The position numbers were made by a program, and so were the translations under genes. 64,000 nucleotides of DNA from Cyanoderma ruficeps. Its lineage: Eukaryota; Chordata; Aves; Passeriformes; Timaliidae. The DNA lies in the NCBI GenBank assembly GCA_008694505.1, contig VZDJ01000052.1:5087722-5151721 (forward strand), written 5' to 3'. The notes under the pieces are model-generated. The model was given only the letters and a program-made list of their open reading frames with translations, did no database searches and was not told the origin of the DNA. This document shows positions 38,362 to 49,697 of this stretch, in pieces; position 1 is the stretch's first letter; each line of letters begins with the position of its first letter.

Positions 38362-38631
38362 TTCCAAAGGCATTCAGGAGCAAAAAAAGGGAGGCTTTGG
38401 GATGCAGGGGTGTGAATTTAATTTTTTTTTTCTATATATACCCTCCTATCTCTTGGTATGTCCAACGTAGAGGTTCATAGCTATTCAGGAGTGTTCAGAG
38501 CCATTCAGAGGTTCCAAAGCCATTCAGGAGTGAGGAAAGGGAGGCTTTGGGATAGAGGGGTGTTAATTTAATTTTTTTTTTTTTTTTAGATCCTTCTCTT
38601 TTTTGGTATGTCCGAAGTAGAGGTTCATAGG
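38362..38631. repeat. Tandem duplication, about 150-bp unit, two copies
   Basis: The start words TTCCAAAGG/C + CATTCAGGAG occur at 38362-38380 and again at 38512-38530. GGGAGGCTTTGGGAT, a GGGGTGT...AATTTAATTTTTTTT tract, TTGGTATGTCC and GTAGAGGTTCATAG recur at the same 150-bp offset up to about 38631. The first copy carries an extra piece (about 38481-38511) that itself contains repeats of ATTCAG. The copies differ by substitutions and T-tract length, so the duplication is not brand new. The unit is not a repeat family I recognise. Confidence 0.85.
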
Positions 38632-41101
38632 ACCTCTTTACAAAGCTGCATGGCACGTGTGTCATCCAGCCCGTGTCACTGCAACAGTGACACAGCGTAA
38701 TCCAGGGTCCCCAGAGGGAAGGAGCTGTGAGAAATGAGTAGATTGAAGCTATCAGATTGTTATTTTTTTGTGAGAGCTGTTGGGAAGGACTGGGGAAGCT
38801 GGGGATTACCCCAGTAACACTTGCCAGAAGACTCAGCTTGGAACCAACTTACACCAAAGGAAACTTGAGAGCCCCTGGATATACACCAACCTAAGAACTG
38901 CAACTGACACTGTTTCCCTGGCAGGTTGGAATAACAGTGGGAGACTGGGAAAGAGCAGGAGGAAATATTGCACAAAGAGCTGCATGGCTGGTTGCATTGG
39001 TGCCTTTGTGTCAGTGAGGCTTCACCACGAGATGCACAAAGGCTCTAGAGCATACACACACATATGGTGCCACTGGAAATAACAATTGGAAGCTCTTCCT
39101 TCTTAAGACTTCCAGGAATTGTATTTAAATAAAATGATTGGTATCAATCGCTACTTGAAGCAGATTTTCAGACTCACATTCAACACTCTGTATTTCATTC
39201 CACATTTTATTCCCGTTAACAGACGGGGTTAGTTGGAAGCAAGAAGGCACAAACTGGTTTTGAGGAAAGGGAAATTTTACAGGGCAGACATGACCAAAAC
39301 TCAAAGAGAATTCCAGCTTTAAAATCTTAGTTATTAGTTACTTTGCTTTTTGAGTCTCTGAATTGTAGCTCAGAAAAGCAAAATGAAGGGAAACTGTTAC
39401 CAAACTTTATCAATCCGAACAGAACGTGCAGAGGTCAGGAAGTGACAGAACACAGAATCCTTCAACCCATTGCAGGTCAAGGCAGGCTGCAGACACCAGC
39501 TGTAGCTTACCAAGTCCTGCCCTGGTCACTTGGCATCCTCTCAGTCCCATTTCTCTGAGTTCCCTGGTCCCAGGTGGGCTTTGGAGGGGTGTTACTGAGC
39601 TGTCTGCATCCTGACTGCTCCTGGAGATCGGGATATCTCCAAGCCTTTCACTAGGAACTGCCAAAAAACCCCCTAGTATGCTCCCAGATGACTTCCCCAT
39701 TCCCTCCATTCTCATTTTCCTTTAATTTGGCCTTTTTATAAAGATGCTGTTAATCCACTTTCTCTAGACTGTGTTCAGTATTTGTTCACCCACTTCATAA
39801 TGGCACTCACCTATATTGAATGTTATTCCCCAAAGTAAATTTGAACTCAGTGTAATGGTGTAATGCAAACGCAGCAAGGACAAAATCACATGTATAAATT
39901 CACTGGCTGACATTTGCCCTTGTTTCTAAAAGAAATGCATAAATTCTTTCCTCTTTAATCTCACTAATTTCAAGTTTCATGCCCAGGCTTTTATCTTTTG
40001 TAGAAAATCAGCGCATACATTTTGAATGCTTCAGAACTGGGAGGTGTTAATCTTTTTCTCTCGAGTTCAGATGCTTTTCACCTCTCCCTAAAAGTGTTTC
40101 CTTAGTTCAAATTTGCCATGCTTGTCTCGAGCAACGGGAATGTTGCCTCGGATCATTTGCAATGAACAGCTGCAAGGAGATGTCAGAAAGAGAATATGCT
40201 AAGTAAATTAGAGGGTTTAACTGCACAGCAGTCAGCAGTCTTTCATCTTTGATACTGTGTGCTTGTCTGTGGGTTTGGGAGTGAGCTTCCAGAGTTCCAG
40301 AAAGCTCCTGGTTTTGATATATGGAATCCCAATGAGCAGGAACCTCTGAGAGCAGCTTTTCCCAATCTTTAATCTTCACAGCGTCAATGAAGGGAAGCTC
40401 AGATTTTATTTTTTTTTTTTCTCCCCATCACCCCTCTGTGCACAGTTAGCAGGAACTAAATTCAGAAACTCCCTTTCTGAAGCTTTACTGATGAACTTAC
40501 ACTCACCCAGAACACCACAGGGGGATGAAAGCAACATCCCTTGACCTTCTTTACATCAAGAGGAAAGGTGTTAAAACAACCATATTTTATCCATACAGCT
40601 GTTGCCTTGGCTGTCACTCATGCTTTAACACCACTCTTTGATGTTGGAGAATTTCAGCATAAAGTGACAGCCATAAATCTCTGTGTTGGTAAAATTCCTG
40701 AAATGGAGTTGCTACATGCACTTTGTTGTATGTTCTGCACTTTAGCCTGCTACCTGCTGGTGAAATTGAAAGTATTTAGAAGAAACAGGGGAGGGAAAGG
40801 ATTTTTTTTATATCCTTGGGTGGTTTTTTTTTACATTTTTGAAGTGAAAAGACATTTAATATAATCATATCATTATAGAACATGACATAATTTAATGGTA
40901 ATTTATATAAGGTAGTAAAAGAGCTGTTCCCAACTGCTTCTCCATTGTAAAGTAGCACAAACTGTTAGGATAACTCTTTGAAACAGGTTTGAAAAAGAAT
41001 GCCGTCAAAAAAAGTGTTTAAAACGTGTAGAAAGCACAGCATATTTGAGGTTGAGGTCTATGCAAAATTTAATTTTCCCTCCTTAAAATACTGAGTGCAG
41101 A

Positions 41102-41153
41102 GAAGTTCTGAATTCACTTTGACAAATNGAAGTTCTGAATTCACTTGACAAAT
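41102..41153. repeat. 26-bp direct repeat around an N, probable assembly artefact
   Basis: GAAGTTCTGAATTCACTTTGACAAAT (41102-41127) is followed by N at 41128 and then by a 25-base copy lacking one T (41129-41153). Such a single N flanked by the same sequence twice is what an imperfect contig join or gap closure leaves. A real tandem duplication cannot be excluded. Confidence 0.75.
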
Positions 41154-43831
41154 GAAAAAAAAATTAGGAAAAATATGAATTGAGAAAACTGGTCCCTGAT
41201 TTGCATGTTCTATGTCAGGACAGAGCAAAATGAGTATCTTATGAATAAGATGCTGGTAATAAAGGTTATGTGAGTTACATTAGGCCATGCCATCTTTCAG
41301 AACCCTCTGAAATACATGGAGATTTTGAAAAATAATAGTAGCTGCTGAGCCACCCTAAGAAGCACCACTTTCATCTAGAAAATATGGGTAAATCTTGTTT
41401 ACCTGCTGAACTGTAATTTGTCATCCTAAGGTGTATCTGTCATTTTATGTAGGCACAGCAGCATGCTTCCTCCAATATTTCATCTGTAACCATCACGAAA
41501 CAAGCTGGTTTTCATTTTCAAAGCAGTATTTTCATCCTGCCCATAACTTGAACGTACCATATTTTCAATTGCTGTGTCAGAGACACATTGATAAATACCC
41601 TTTATACTCCTTAAAAACTCTTGGCTTTATTAGAGATTGTGTTTTAGAATTTTTTGACTATTGGAGCAATGGATGAGATGGTTGCACATTAGCACTTCTG
41701 GGATTTATGTTGTATTTTACACTACAGCTGTTAAAAATTACTCACACAAGCACCTGCAAGTGTGGAAGAAGAATTATCTTAGACCAGCAATAGTTCCAAA
41801 ACCTGTTATTTTGCTGCTGGGAACCAGGATTTCACTGCAGCATTCCAGCTGCTGATGGATATTCAGGGCCCTTCCGGATGGAGCCTTGATTAGTAGATGA
41901 CAGATTAACAGAAGAGCTATGTTTGATGGTTGGGGAGGTTAAACAAAACTCACGTTGCCTTTTGGATGGAGAGAGGGAAGCAAGATCATTCAGAGACTTC
42001 ACAGGAAGTCACTGGAGGAGAATGCCACGGTGATTGATGGAAATGGTCCATTATCCAACACTTTGAGGAAACTTTTATTCCCTCAGAGTAAATCACGTGG
42101 CTCGTGCAGGGCACGAGCAGAGAATTAATTTTGTTGCCTTTTGCTGGAAATATGTCAAATGGTATTCAAGCCAAAATTTAGGAGGGGAAATTGCACAGCG
42201 CATTTAAGCCAATTGTGTGGTTGGTGTTCCCTTTGAATTTAGAAGCTTTTCTTGTTTGGTAAATTATGTTTTGTCAAAAATCCTCTTCTTATGTCAAGGT
42301 CATTTAGATTTCTGTGTCCAGACACATGAAATAGACCCAGAGAAGTTAAAAAAATTTTCTGTGAACTAAATATGTAAATAGGTTGATTATTTTCATCTAA
42401 CCTAGAATCCTGCAATTTTATTTTATTCTTGCACAATGCTATTTAAATAACACTTAAGAAAATCATGTTCTCTCAGCTGCTATTAGCATTTGAGTTTGGT
42501 CAGTCCCCTAGGTAAGGAAATCCAAGGTTGGAGAACAGTAATTTTGTATTGTGAAAGTGTACTTTTGGCTGGGGAGGAGTTCAGACTCAATAAATACCTC
42601 TGAGGAATCCTTCCCAACAGGAATGGGACCTGCAGCCACCAAAGGGCTTTACAGACTGCAGAGTCCCCAGGGAATGCAGCCCTTGATTGATAAAGGTGGG
42701 ACTTGTTCTCTTGGAGGTTGGGATGGAGATTTTTCAGCTTGAATAAATGTGGGCTGGAATCTACCAGGAGCATAAGAGAATATCCACGAGGGAACGTGAA
42801 ACAGATCTTTCCTTTCTAGGTGCAGAAAGGCTCCTCTGAGTGTTTCTGAGCAGCCACATTTAGCACAAGCTTGTGCCTCTGTATTAATTCTAGATCTGCC
42901 TCCATGTGGCAGGAGAATCCCTATGGTGCATGTCTGAATCACCACCAACAGGACCTCGTCTCTGAGTAAAGGATAAGGTTTTAAGACATGTGCAATTTTT
43001 GGTCTATCATCTTAATTAAATAATAATTTAAGTATGATTCAAAGCTTCCCGTCACCCTGGAAGAACAGATGGGGAAGACTTTGCTCAGGAAGTCCTCTTA
43101 AAAAAAAAAAAATTCACATCGGACTTCTTCAGGTTTATTTTGTGCCAGGTGTTTCTTTGTGCAAGAAACAGATACTCCTGGCAGCCCTGAATAATCAGGA
43201 TTTACACATCTTCTTTTAGACTCTGGGATAGCTTGTAATCTGTGAGACAAAAGAGAGATCAGCTTTAGCTCCTTTTATCTGACACTGAGTTTCTGTGACC
43301 TACACGTCGTCTCGTGGCAGATAGCTGGAAATCTGTAATGCTTCCTACACCACAGTGTGTTATCAGCTGAAATATGCAAAATTGAATGTTGGCTACACAG
43401 GTGAGCTGTGTAAGAATCCAGGGGCTCAAGTGTGCCACTGTTCCCTTCAAGCCTGCCAGCCAAAGGTGCCAAAATTCAGGTCTAAATTGCTTCTATAAAA
43501 AAATTCCCTGCGTGGCTTTCTGACTCACGTAACGCAGATTGTGCTCCGCAGTCCGAATTGCCATCGACCTCCTTCAAAGTTTCAGTCTAATAAAGGTGAA
43601 TCAAACGAAATAATCTGAAGTTCAAGGACCTCAGAGGCAAATGCAGATTTCCTCCTTGCATATCTAGCTACTTGGAGATAATTTTGGAATGGGTTACTGT
43701 TGTTTGTCAAGGAACCTGCAGCAAAAATCTTTGCTAAGGTTTTCTTGTGAGAGAAGGACACAGAAGGGCAGGACATCCCAGCCATTCCACTACCAACTTC
43801 TCATCTTTTGATTACTTAGAATTTTGCTCCA

Positions 43832-43930
43832 AATTTTTAAGATTCTAAAAGATTCTAACCTGAATTCTTCTGAGTTTTAAGATTTAAGATCTTCTGATTT
43901 AAGATTCTAAATTTTTTAAGATGTTAAGGA
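43832..43930. repeat. Degenerate AAGATTCTAA-type repeat patch
   Basis: AAGATTCTAA occurs at 43839-43848, 43849-43858 and 43901-43910, with related words such as AAGATTTAAGAT between them. The patch is AT-rich and looks like slippage-derived cryptic simplicity rather than a transposon. Confidence 0.7.
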
Positions 43931-44929
43931 GGAGATTCTACTGAGGCATTATCAGCCTGTTAACTGACCTGGATTTCTGCCTCAGAAAGAGGTTGTGTGT
44001 TAGAAAAATGTCAAAATTGGAAGATCTGATGCACTTTTCCTGCTTTTAACTTCTGGTTGGATGTAAAGCCAATTCCTATTCTAAGTCAGATGCAGCAAAA
44101 GCTTCCATCCCCATATACATAGACAGGATCATTCAGGCTGGGGAATTCCACTGCATCCTGTATTACCCAAAGCCAGATTCCAGCTAAAAATCCCTGGATT
44201 TCTGTTCCTGGGAAGTTTGGCAAATGGAAGCACATTTACACTGAATTCTGTTTGCAGCAAACATTTAGCTTAGTTTTATTTTTCTCTCCTTTTTTTCCCC
44301 CCCTATTTTCTAATACAGTTTATCCATTACTTTATGTTTGTCTCTTTCCTGCCTATTTTACATTTTAATTTTCCCCCCGTCTTTCCTACTCTCCATATTT
44401 TTGCTGCTTTGAAAAGCAAATGCTTCTGTCTTGGTGCTGTTCTTCTGTCTGTTGTCTTTTGTTTCTTGTCCAAATATTTTTGTTGTTTATTTGCTCAGCC
44501 TTCTCTGGTGATTCTGCTCTGCCAGCTTTAAACTGCATGGTCCAAATGGTTCTTTTTCAAAGGAATTATTCTGGTCTCCACATATTCACAAAACCATGGC
44601 CTGTTCTTACCTCTGGTAACAATTAAATAACAATTAATTGTTAAAGCATCATTAAAAATAGCTGAACAACTGTCAGTATTTTTGTATTCTGGATGGAGAA
44701 GCACAGATAAAGGCAGAGGCTGCTCGTGACACAGGATTTTTAAGTGATAATTTCCTACATTCTTCCCTCCAAGGTTCCTCCCTGCAAACACGGTGCAATA
44801 CAGTTGTGCTGTATTGCCACGATTTGCCTGGAGTAGAGTGTAAATAACAGAGTGGAAATGATAGCATAGGGTTGAAATGTTTCTAAAAATCATAGGAATT
44901 GTATACAATAGATTCAGGGGAGGTGGAAA

Positions 44930-45376
44930 GAAAGGTTGGGCCTGCATGGGCCTGGGAGAGGGAAGCAAATCTAGGTAGGCCCTGGAAACAAGGGTTAGGT
45001 TTTGTCTTTACTAGATCATGTGGAACTGCACCTGCATAATCATCACATGATAAACGATGTGATTGTTAATTGTAATGATTGTTTGGTGATGGAATGTGAT
45101 TATTATCTTAAACAAGAATCATGAGAAATGATATTGGGGGGGCTGATGGAAACTACGAGAATTCATGTTTGGATAAGATCAATATATTAAATAGAGCAAT
45201 ATAAGTTTAATAATTAATATATATAGTTATATTAAAAAAGGGTATAAAAACATGTCCATCTTGAATCCATGTCAGAGTCAGATTTGGGGTTGTGCCCTGT
45301 ACCCCTGACTCCCAGAGCTCTTCAATGAAAGCACCTGCATATAACCATTCTGTGACTATGTGTTCCAAGGCTAACA
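44930..45376 (+). mobile_element. LTR-like segment (probable solo LTR of an avian endogenous retrovirus)
   Basis: The segment has the plan of an LTR. A U3-like AT-rich part has partly repeated TGTGATTGTTAAT-type words. It is followed by a TATA box (TATAAAAA at 45243-45250), then a C-rich R/U5-like part with TTGTGCCCTGTACCCCTGACTCCC and an AATGAA at 45324-45329, a one-base variant of the AATAAA poly(A) signal. The text matches what I remember of a songbird LTR family, including the CCTGGGAGAGGGAAG start region. The right end is placed at the CA of GGCTAACA (45376). The left end is uncertain. AGAAA occurs at both flanks but is not a firm target-site duplication. No retroviral coding remnant was recognised beside it. 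Confidence 0.6.
45243..45250 (+). promoter_or_regulatory. TATA box of the LTR-like segment
   Basis: TATAAAAA lies about 80 bases before a poly(A)-signal-like AATGAA, the spacing expected of the U3/R/U5 layout of an LTR. Whether it still drives transcription is unknown. Confidence 0.45.
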
Positions 45377-48300
45377 GAAATGCCTGCAATTGCTCCATGG
45401 ATTGTTCTGAGCCGCCTGACCCCCGATGGGCGTGTGGGGAGAGTTTAGAAGATGCAGGAACTTCCCTGACATCAGGCAGGGTATTGACAACCCCAGAGCC
45501 CGGCTTCTCTTTGCTGGAGAAGGAAAGCCCTTTGTAAAATCAAAGTGAGAAAAGGTGGTTTTGGGCTTACAGAGCATAATAAAGGTTTTCACACCTTATG
45601 AAAGGTGCTTTGAATACTTCAGTGAGAGACCTGCAGCAGCCAGCCCAAAACCACGGTGGGCCATGGGACTCCCCTGCCCCTCCCTGCTCATTAGGGACTC
45701 CTGGAAGTTTGGCTGTGTGTTTATTTTCGGTTCCAGGACCACAGTGCCTTGCTCTGTGCAAACTCTGGGAATGTTTCAGGGTGTTTCTTCACGGGGAGTG
45801 ATGGGTTATTTGCAGAGTGGCCTTTTTTTTTGTGCAGTCCCTGGTTCTAGTCTGTTGTGGCAGTACAAAGTGCTGAATGAAAATGAATTTAAAAGAAGCT
45901 TTTGAAGAGACCTCCGTCACACAGTGATGGTGGAGTCCTCTCTATTGTGTTTGACCCTATTTGACACCTAACAGTCCCTGGCACTTTTAAAATTTCAGTG
46001 AGTTTGGCTTTTTAACTTGAAATGCTTTCTCCCAATTAATACGACCAGGTCTTGAACTGAAGCCTGGCTTATCCCAGTTGATGGTCCTCCGTGTAACTCT
46101 CCTGACCAAATTTCCACAAAGGCTTTTGGAGGGAAGCAAAGAAATGGATTGAACTTCTCTTTTTCAGTCTTTTCAAAACAACCTCCAGAGGTCAGTTTTA
46201 AAAAGACTGAAAAAACCTCTACATCCCAGTAGAGATGCCTTTAATTTCGGGAGGCACGCAGCATAAATTCTGTGTGTTCTATTGCTTGATGTACTGAACA
46301 CAGGCTTTGAAATGTTGAAATGATGAAATGTTACAGTAAAACAAGGAGCCTGTTGTTGCTATATTTTCATTTTGTGTCACTAAAAGATTCCAACCGACTC
46401 AAGCCACTAAAACTGTAGCATTACCTGGTGACTAACAACACAGGTTTGAAATCTGTGATAAGAAAATGACAGAATGTTTTCTACAAATAAATATGAAGGA
46501 GGTAATACAATAATTAATAAAAAGACTTGAAACTCTCCAGCTTTTCTATCCAACTGATTCACTCCACAGCCTACAGAATCTGGAGAATTAATCTGTATCT
46601 TCCTTTCATGGTGGGTCTTCATGCTCACACCCAGCCTGACTTCCTTAGGCTGCACAGTGACTTAAAATTCTTCCTGTGTCCACGTTCCCCACCAATGCTG
46701 CTTTTAAAACTTCACTCAAGCAGCAACGCTTTATCTTCCACAAGTATTTCCCAGTTCTTATCATTTCTGTTTAGTAGAAGGAGGCACTTGGGGGCAGAGC
46801 TGTCAACAGATTTTCCACAGTGGTCTCCATGTCCTCCCTCCCTCCATCTTCAAAAAAGAGGTTTCCAACTTGAATGATTTTTTTAGTATCAAAATCCATT
46901 TTCTGTTAAGATTCAAACAGGGTTCCTCATCTATTAGATTCTCCATATGTAGCAGGTTTTGGACATCTTTTGCATCCATTTTGCTAAATTAGTAAGAAAC
47001 TGTTACAAGAGGTTACCAATAGCAATAGAAGCTGTTGTATGGAAAATGTTATCTAAAATAGAAATACAGACTTTTTTATTAGTTACTGCTTCTAGCAGCG
47101 AGCAGCTGATTTGTTCCTGGTGTCAGGAGTTTCCAGTTTGGGCAGTGATTATGTTCACCTGAAGACAATCCAAGCAAATTGCCACACACCTGGTGGTATT
47201 GCATATTGCACAAACTACTCAGGCTGCAGCAAAATCCTCAGTAGACCGAAAATAAAATCTTACGTGGATGAGTTTTTTCAAAATATGATCTCAGTCTTCA
47301 TGTGAAAATTCATCATCCTGGCTCATTATTTGATTTTTGTTATGCTCCGAATGCAAAAACTGTGACTCTTTAGCTTTACTTACATGTGACGTCTCTGTTT
47401 CCTTTGTTTTGACAGCTAGCCCTACACATTTGCTTGTAAATAATTAAAAAAAACAAAACAAACCAACACTTTTATATGACTTTTTCACGTAACTACTTAA
47501 GGATCTACTTAACAATAAGCATAAGGCAGGTTCGGATGGTTTGGATATAAGTTCAATTCTGAATAATCACGTCCTCAATTGCTTTGCTAAATTGAGCGGT
47601 GGCTTGCAGTCAGCAATGGCATGTAAGCATTTCTCTCCTTAACTCCATGCTCAGATGTTTTTTGAGTAGGGATATTTTGACTTTGGGCCTCCCATCCTAG
47701 GGTTGACTGATCCAGAAGAAGGAGGTAGTACGAAGAATTGCTTTCTAGAGCAGATCTCTGAGCTGGTTTTTGGCATTACTGTTGCCAAATTTCCTTCTTT
47801 CTGAGCTTCACGGGTACAGGCTGGTCCATTTCCAAACCAGCACCTTTCTGAGTGGTGGCCCAGGTCACATTTTGTTTCATTTGTAACCCTGGCTTTGTTA
47901 TTTTGGGGGCTGGTTTTGGTTTGTCCCAGAAGTGCATCCAGCTGGGGCATTGTTCTGGAACTAGGAATACACCATAGTTTATCACGTTACATTTATGATG
48001 ATAAAAGTCCTTCCTGAGTTAGTGCGTTTTTCACTTTGACTAATTAAGGGAAAATGGTTTAACTCCTAGCATGTAAAGAAAGTTTAGTTTCTTCATTGCA
48101 TGAGTGTTAGTGCAGTCTCTGCCATTCTTAGAAGGGAGGAACAGTTGTGAAGAATTTTAAGACTTCAATAGTAAAGGTCATTGAATGGGCTCATTTTCAG
48201 GGTTTCCTCAGAAATAGACCTTAAAAAGTCAGCAATAGGTTTTTCCCCTTATGTGCAATGATTTAAAAAGTGGTGTAGAGGATCTTGCAGAAACCAGAAA

Positions 48301-48399
48301 ATACTGAGGGCTTTTATCATAGGGTGTTTTTTTTTTTCAGTAATATAAAAAAAAAAAGGTATAAAATATTCTGTTACTTCTTCTAACTCCTTTCCAGCT
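45377..48399. other. Non-coding DNA, nothing assignable
   Basis: Bases 45377-45850 are more GC-rich than their surroundings but contain no recognised element. The remainder is AT-rich. Open frames stop at 116 codons and carry no domain. Confidence 0.5.
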
Positions 48400-49600
48400 G
48401 CCTGGATATTTTGGAAGGTGTTTGCAGGAGCCTGGGTGTGCTTTGTGTTACACAAGACAAACCCACTGCAGTCGTGCCAGTCGTCCCACCACGTTTCTGT
48501 GATGGTGACACGCCACAGCTTTCCTGCTGTGCCCTGGCTGCCAGCTCCTCTTGTTTGTCACCCATGCTGTATGCATTGGTGCACATGCACTGCAGCAGGG
48601 CTGCTGGTTTCACACAGCCCTGCCTCACCACCCTTAGGGTCTTCTCTGGAGAGCCTGCTTTCATCTCCTTCCTCCTTCAAAGCCCTCTCAGTCATCCTTG
48701 CCAACTCATGGGCTAGAATCCTTTTGTCCTTGTTAGATAGATAGTCTGATTCTATCAAGCCTGCTCCTGTAAAAAATAGCCCCATGATCAAAAAATCCAA
48801 AATTCCACTTGTGTCGGGTCTTTGGGCATGCACGGGATGGGGCTGCTGCTAGGCATTGCCATTTTACTGTGGCATCAGTCTCATAAAAGGGTTTTACACA
48901 ACTGAAGGATGGCAACAGGTCACATCTGCCACCAGCAGCCAAAGATTTCTTTGTCACGGAGCATTTAAGAAGTTTTCCAGCCAATAGCACATTGCTAAAG
49001 CTCACAGACAATTGTTCTAGGCAACCACTGAAAGCACGTGCACACCTGCTTCAAACAATGCTTGTTTGTATGCTTTTTATTAATAATAAACAATATTTCA
49101 TTACTGAGCTTAAAACTTTCTGCTATCTTGCTAAACATACTTTCTGCAGCCATAAGATCTATCCTAGCCAAAGCTAAGACTCAGATTATTGTTTTATGTC
49201 CTTGCTTGCTGTACTCTTGTAACTTTTCCCTAGTTTCAATTTTTGCTGTTACAGCTAATTCTAAATTCTCCTGCTCTTTCTGTTTCTGGGGCCTGCCTCC
49301 ACAGCTTTCTAAAAGTCTTATTACCTTTAATATTTCCCACTGATAGCACCAGCCCTTTAGCCATCCATTGATAGGGTGGATTTTCCTGGGATGCAGTGCA
49401 CCCACGAGCCCCAGCACAGCGTGAGGGAGGATAAAATCCTGTATGATCCTGATCCTCAAATGAGACCTCTCTGGGATAGCTGAAGAGTTCTTGGATTATT
49501 GGAGGAAAACAGAGGTGTCCCTCAGAACAGGAGGGATGGATATCAGATGTGGAGAGAAACTCTCATTAGGAGTAGCATGAGCTGGCCAATTTTGGGGCCT
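48400..49600 (-). mobile_element. Decayed retroelement-like stretch, minus strand
   Basis: Several short frames on the minus strand look like worn protein-coding sequence rather than chance. Within 49181-49459 a frame has a charged, helix-prone run (RPQKQKEQENLELAVTAKIE) suggestive of a coiled coil; within 48558-48833 another has an acidic and basic run (SNKDKRILAHELARMTERAL). On the plus strand, a tract with AAAGCCCTCTCAGTCATCC...ATGATCAAAAAATCC (about 48680-48810) and a later GCACCAGCCCTTTAGCC (about 49347-49363) resemble parts of one avian repeat that I remember as contiguous. If so, an insertion of about 500 bases separates them. Family (endogenous retrovirus or CR1 5' region) is not settled. 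No intact ORF remains. Confidence 0.4.
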
Positions 49601-49673
49601 CCGAAATGTAGGTTCTGGTGCTGGCTTGGGGCGATGGGGAGAGGGTGGAGATGGAACTTAGAAGAGTTTAGGT

Positions 49674-49697
49674 CATAAAGAGTGGCCACTCTTTATG
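49674..49697. repeat. Perfect 24-bp palindrome
   Basis: CATAAAGAGTGG (49674-49685) is immediately followed by its exact reverse complement CCACTCTTTATG (49686-49697), with no spacer. The flanking bases do not pair. Palindromes this long without a loop are unusual by chance. It lies just past the retroelement-like stretch. Confidence 0.9.

Larger units (their letters stand above)
38632..44929. other. Unique non-coding DNA with low-complexity stretches
   Basis: No exon is recognised. A small assembly defect lies at 41102-41153. A pyrimidine-rich tract runs from about 44281 to 44410. An AAGATTCTAA-rich patch is annotated separately. Open frames reach 146 codons (44528-44968, minus) with no domain, and that frame runs into the LTR-like segment that follows. 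Confidence 0.55.

Noticed and set aside
44281..44410. Pyrimidine-rich tract as a splice-acceptor region
   Set aside because: Pyrimidine runs are common here and no conserved exon follows an AG in frame.
44528..44968. 146-codon minus-strand frame
   Set aside because: It runs into the LTR-like segment at one end and matches no retroviral or host protein I know.
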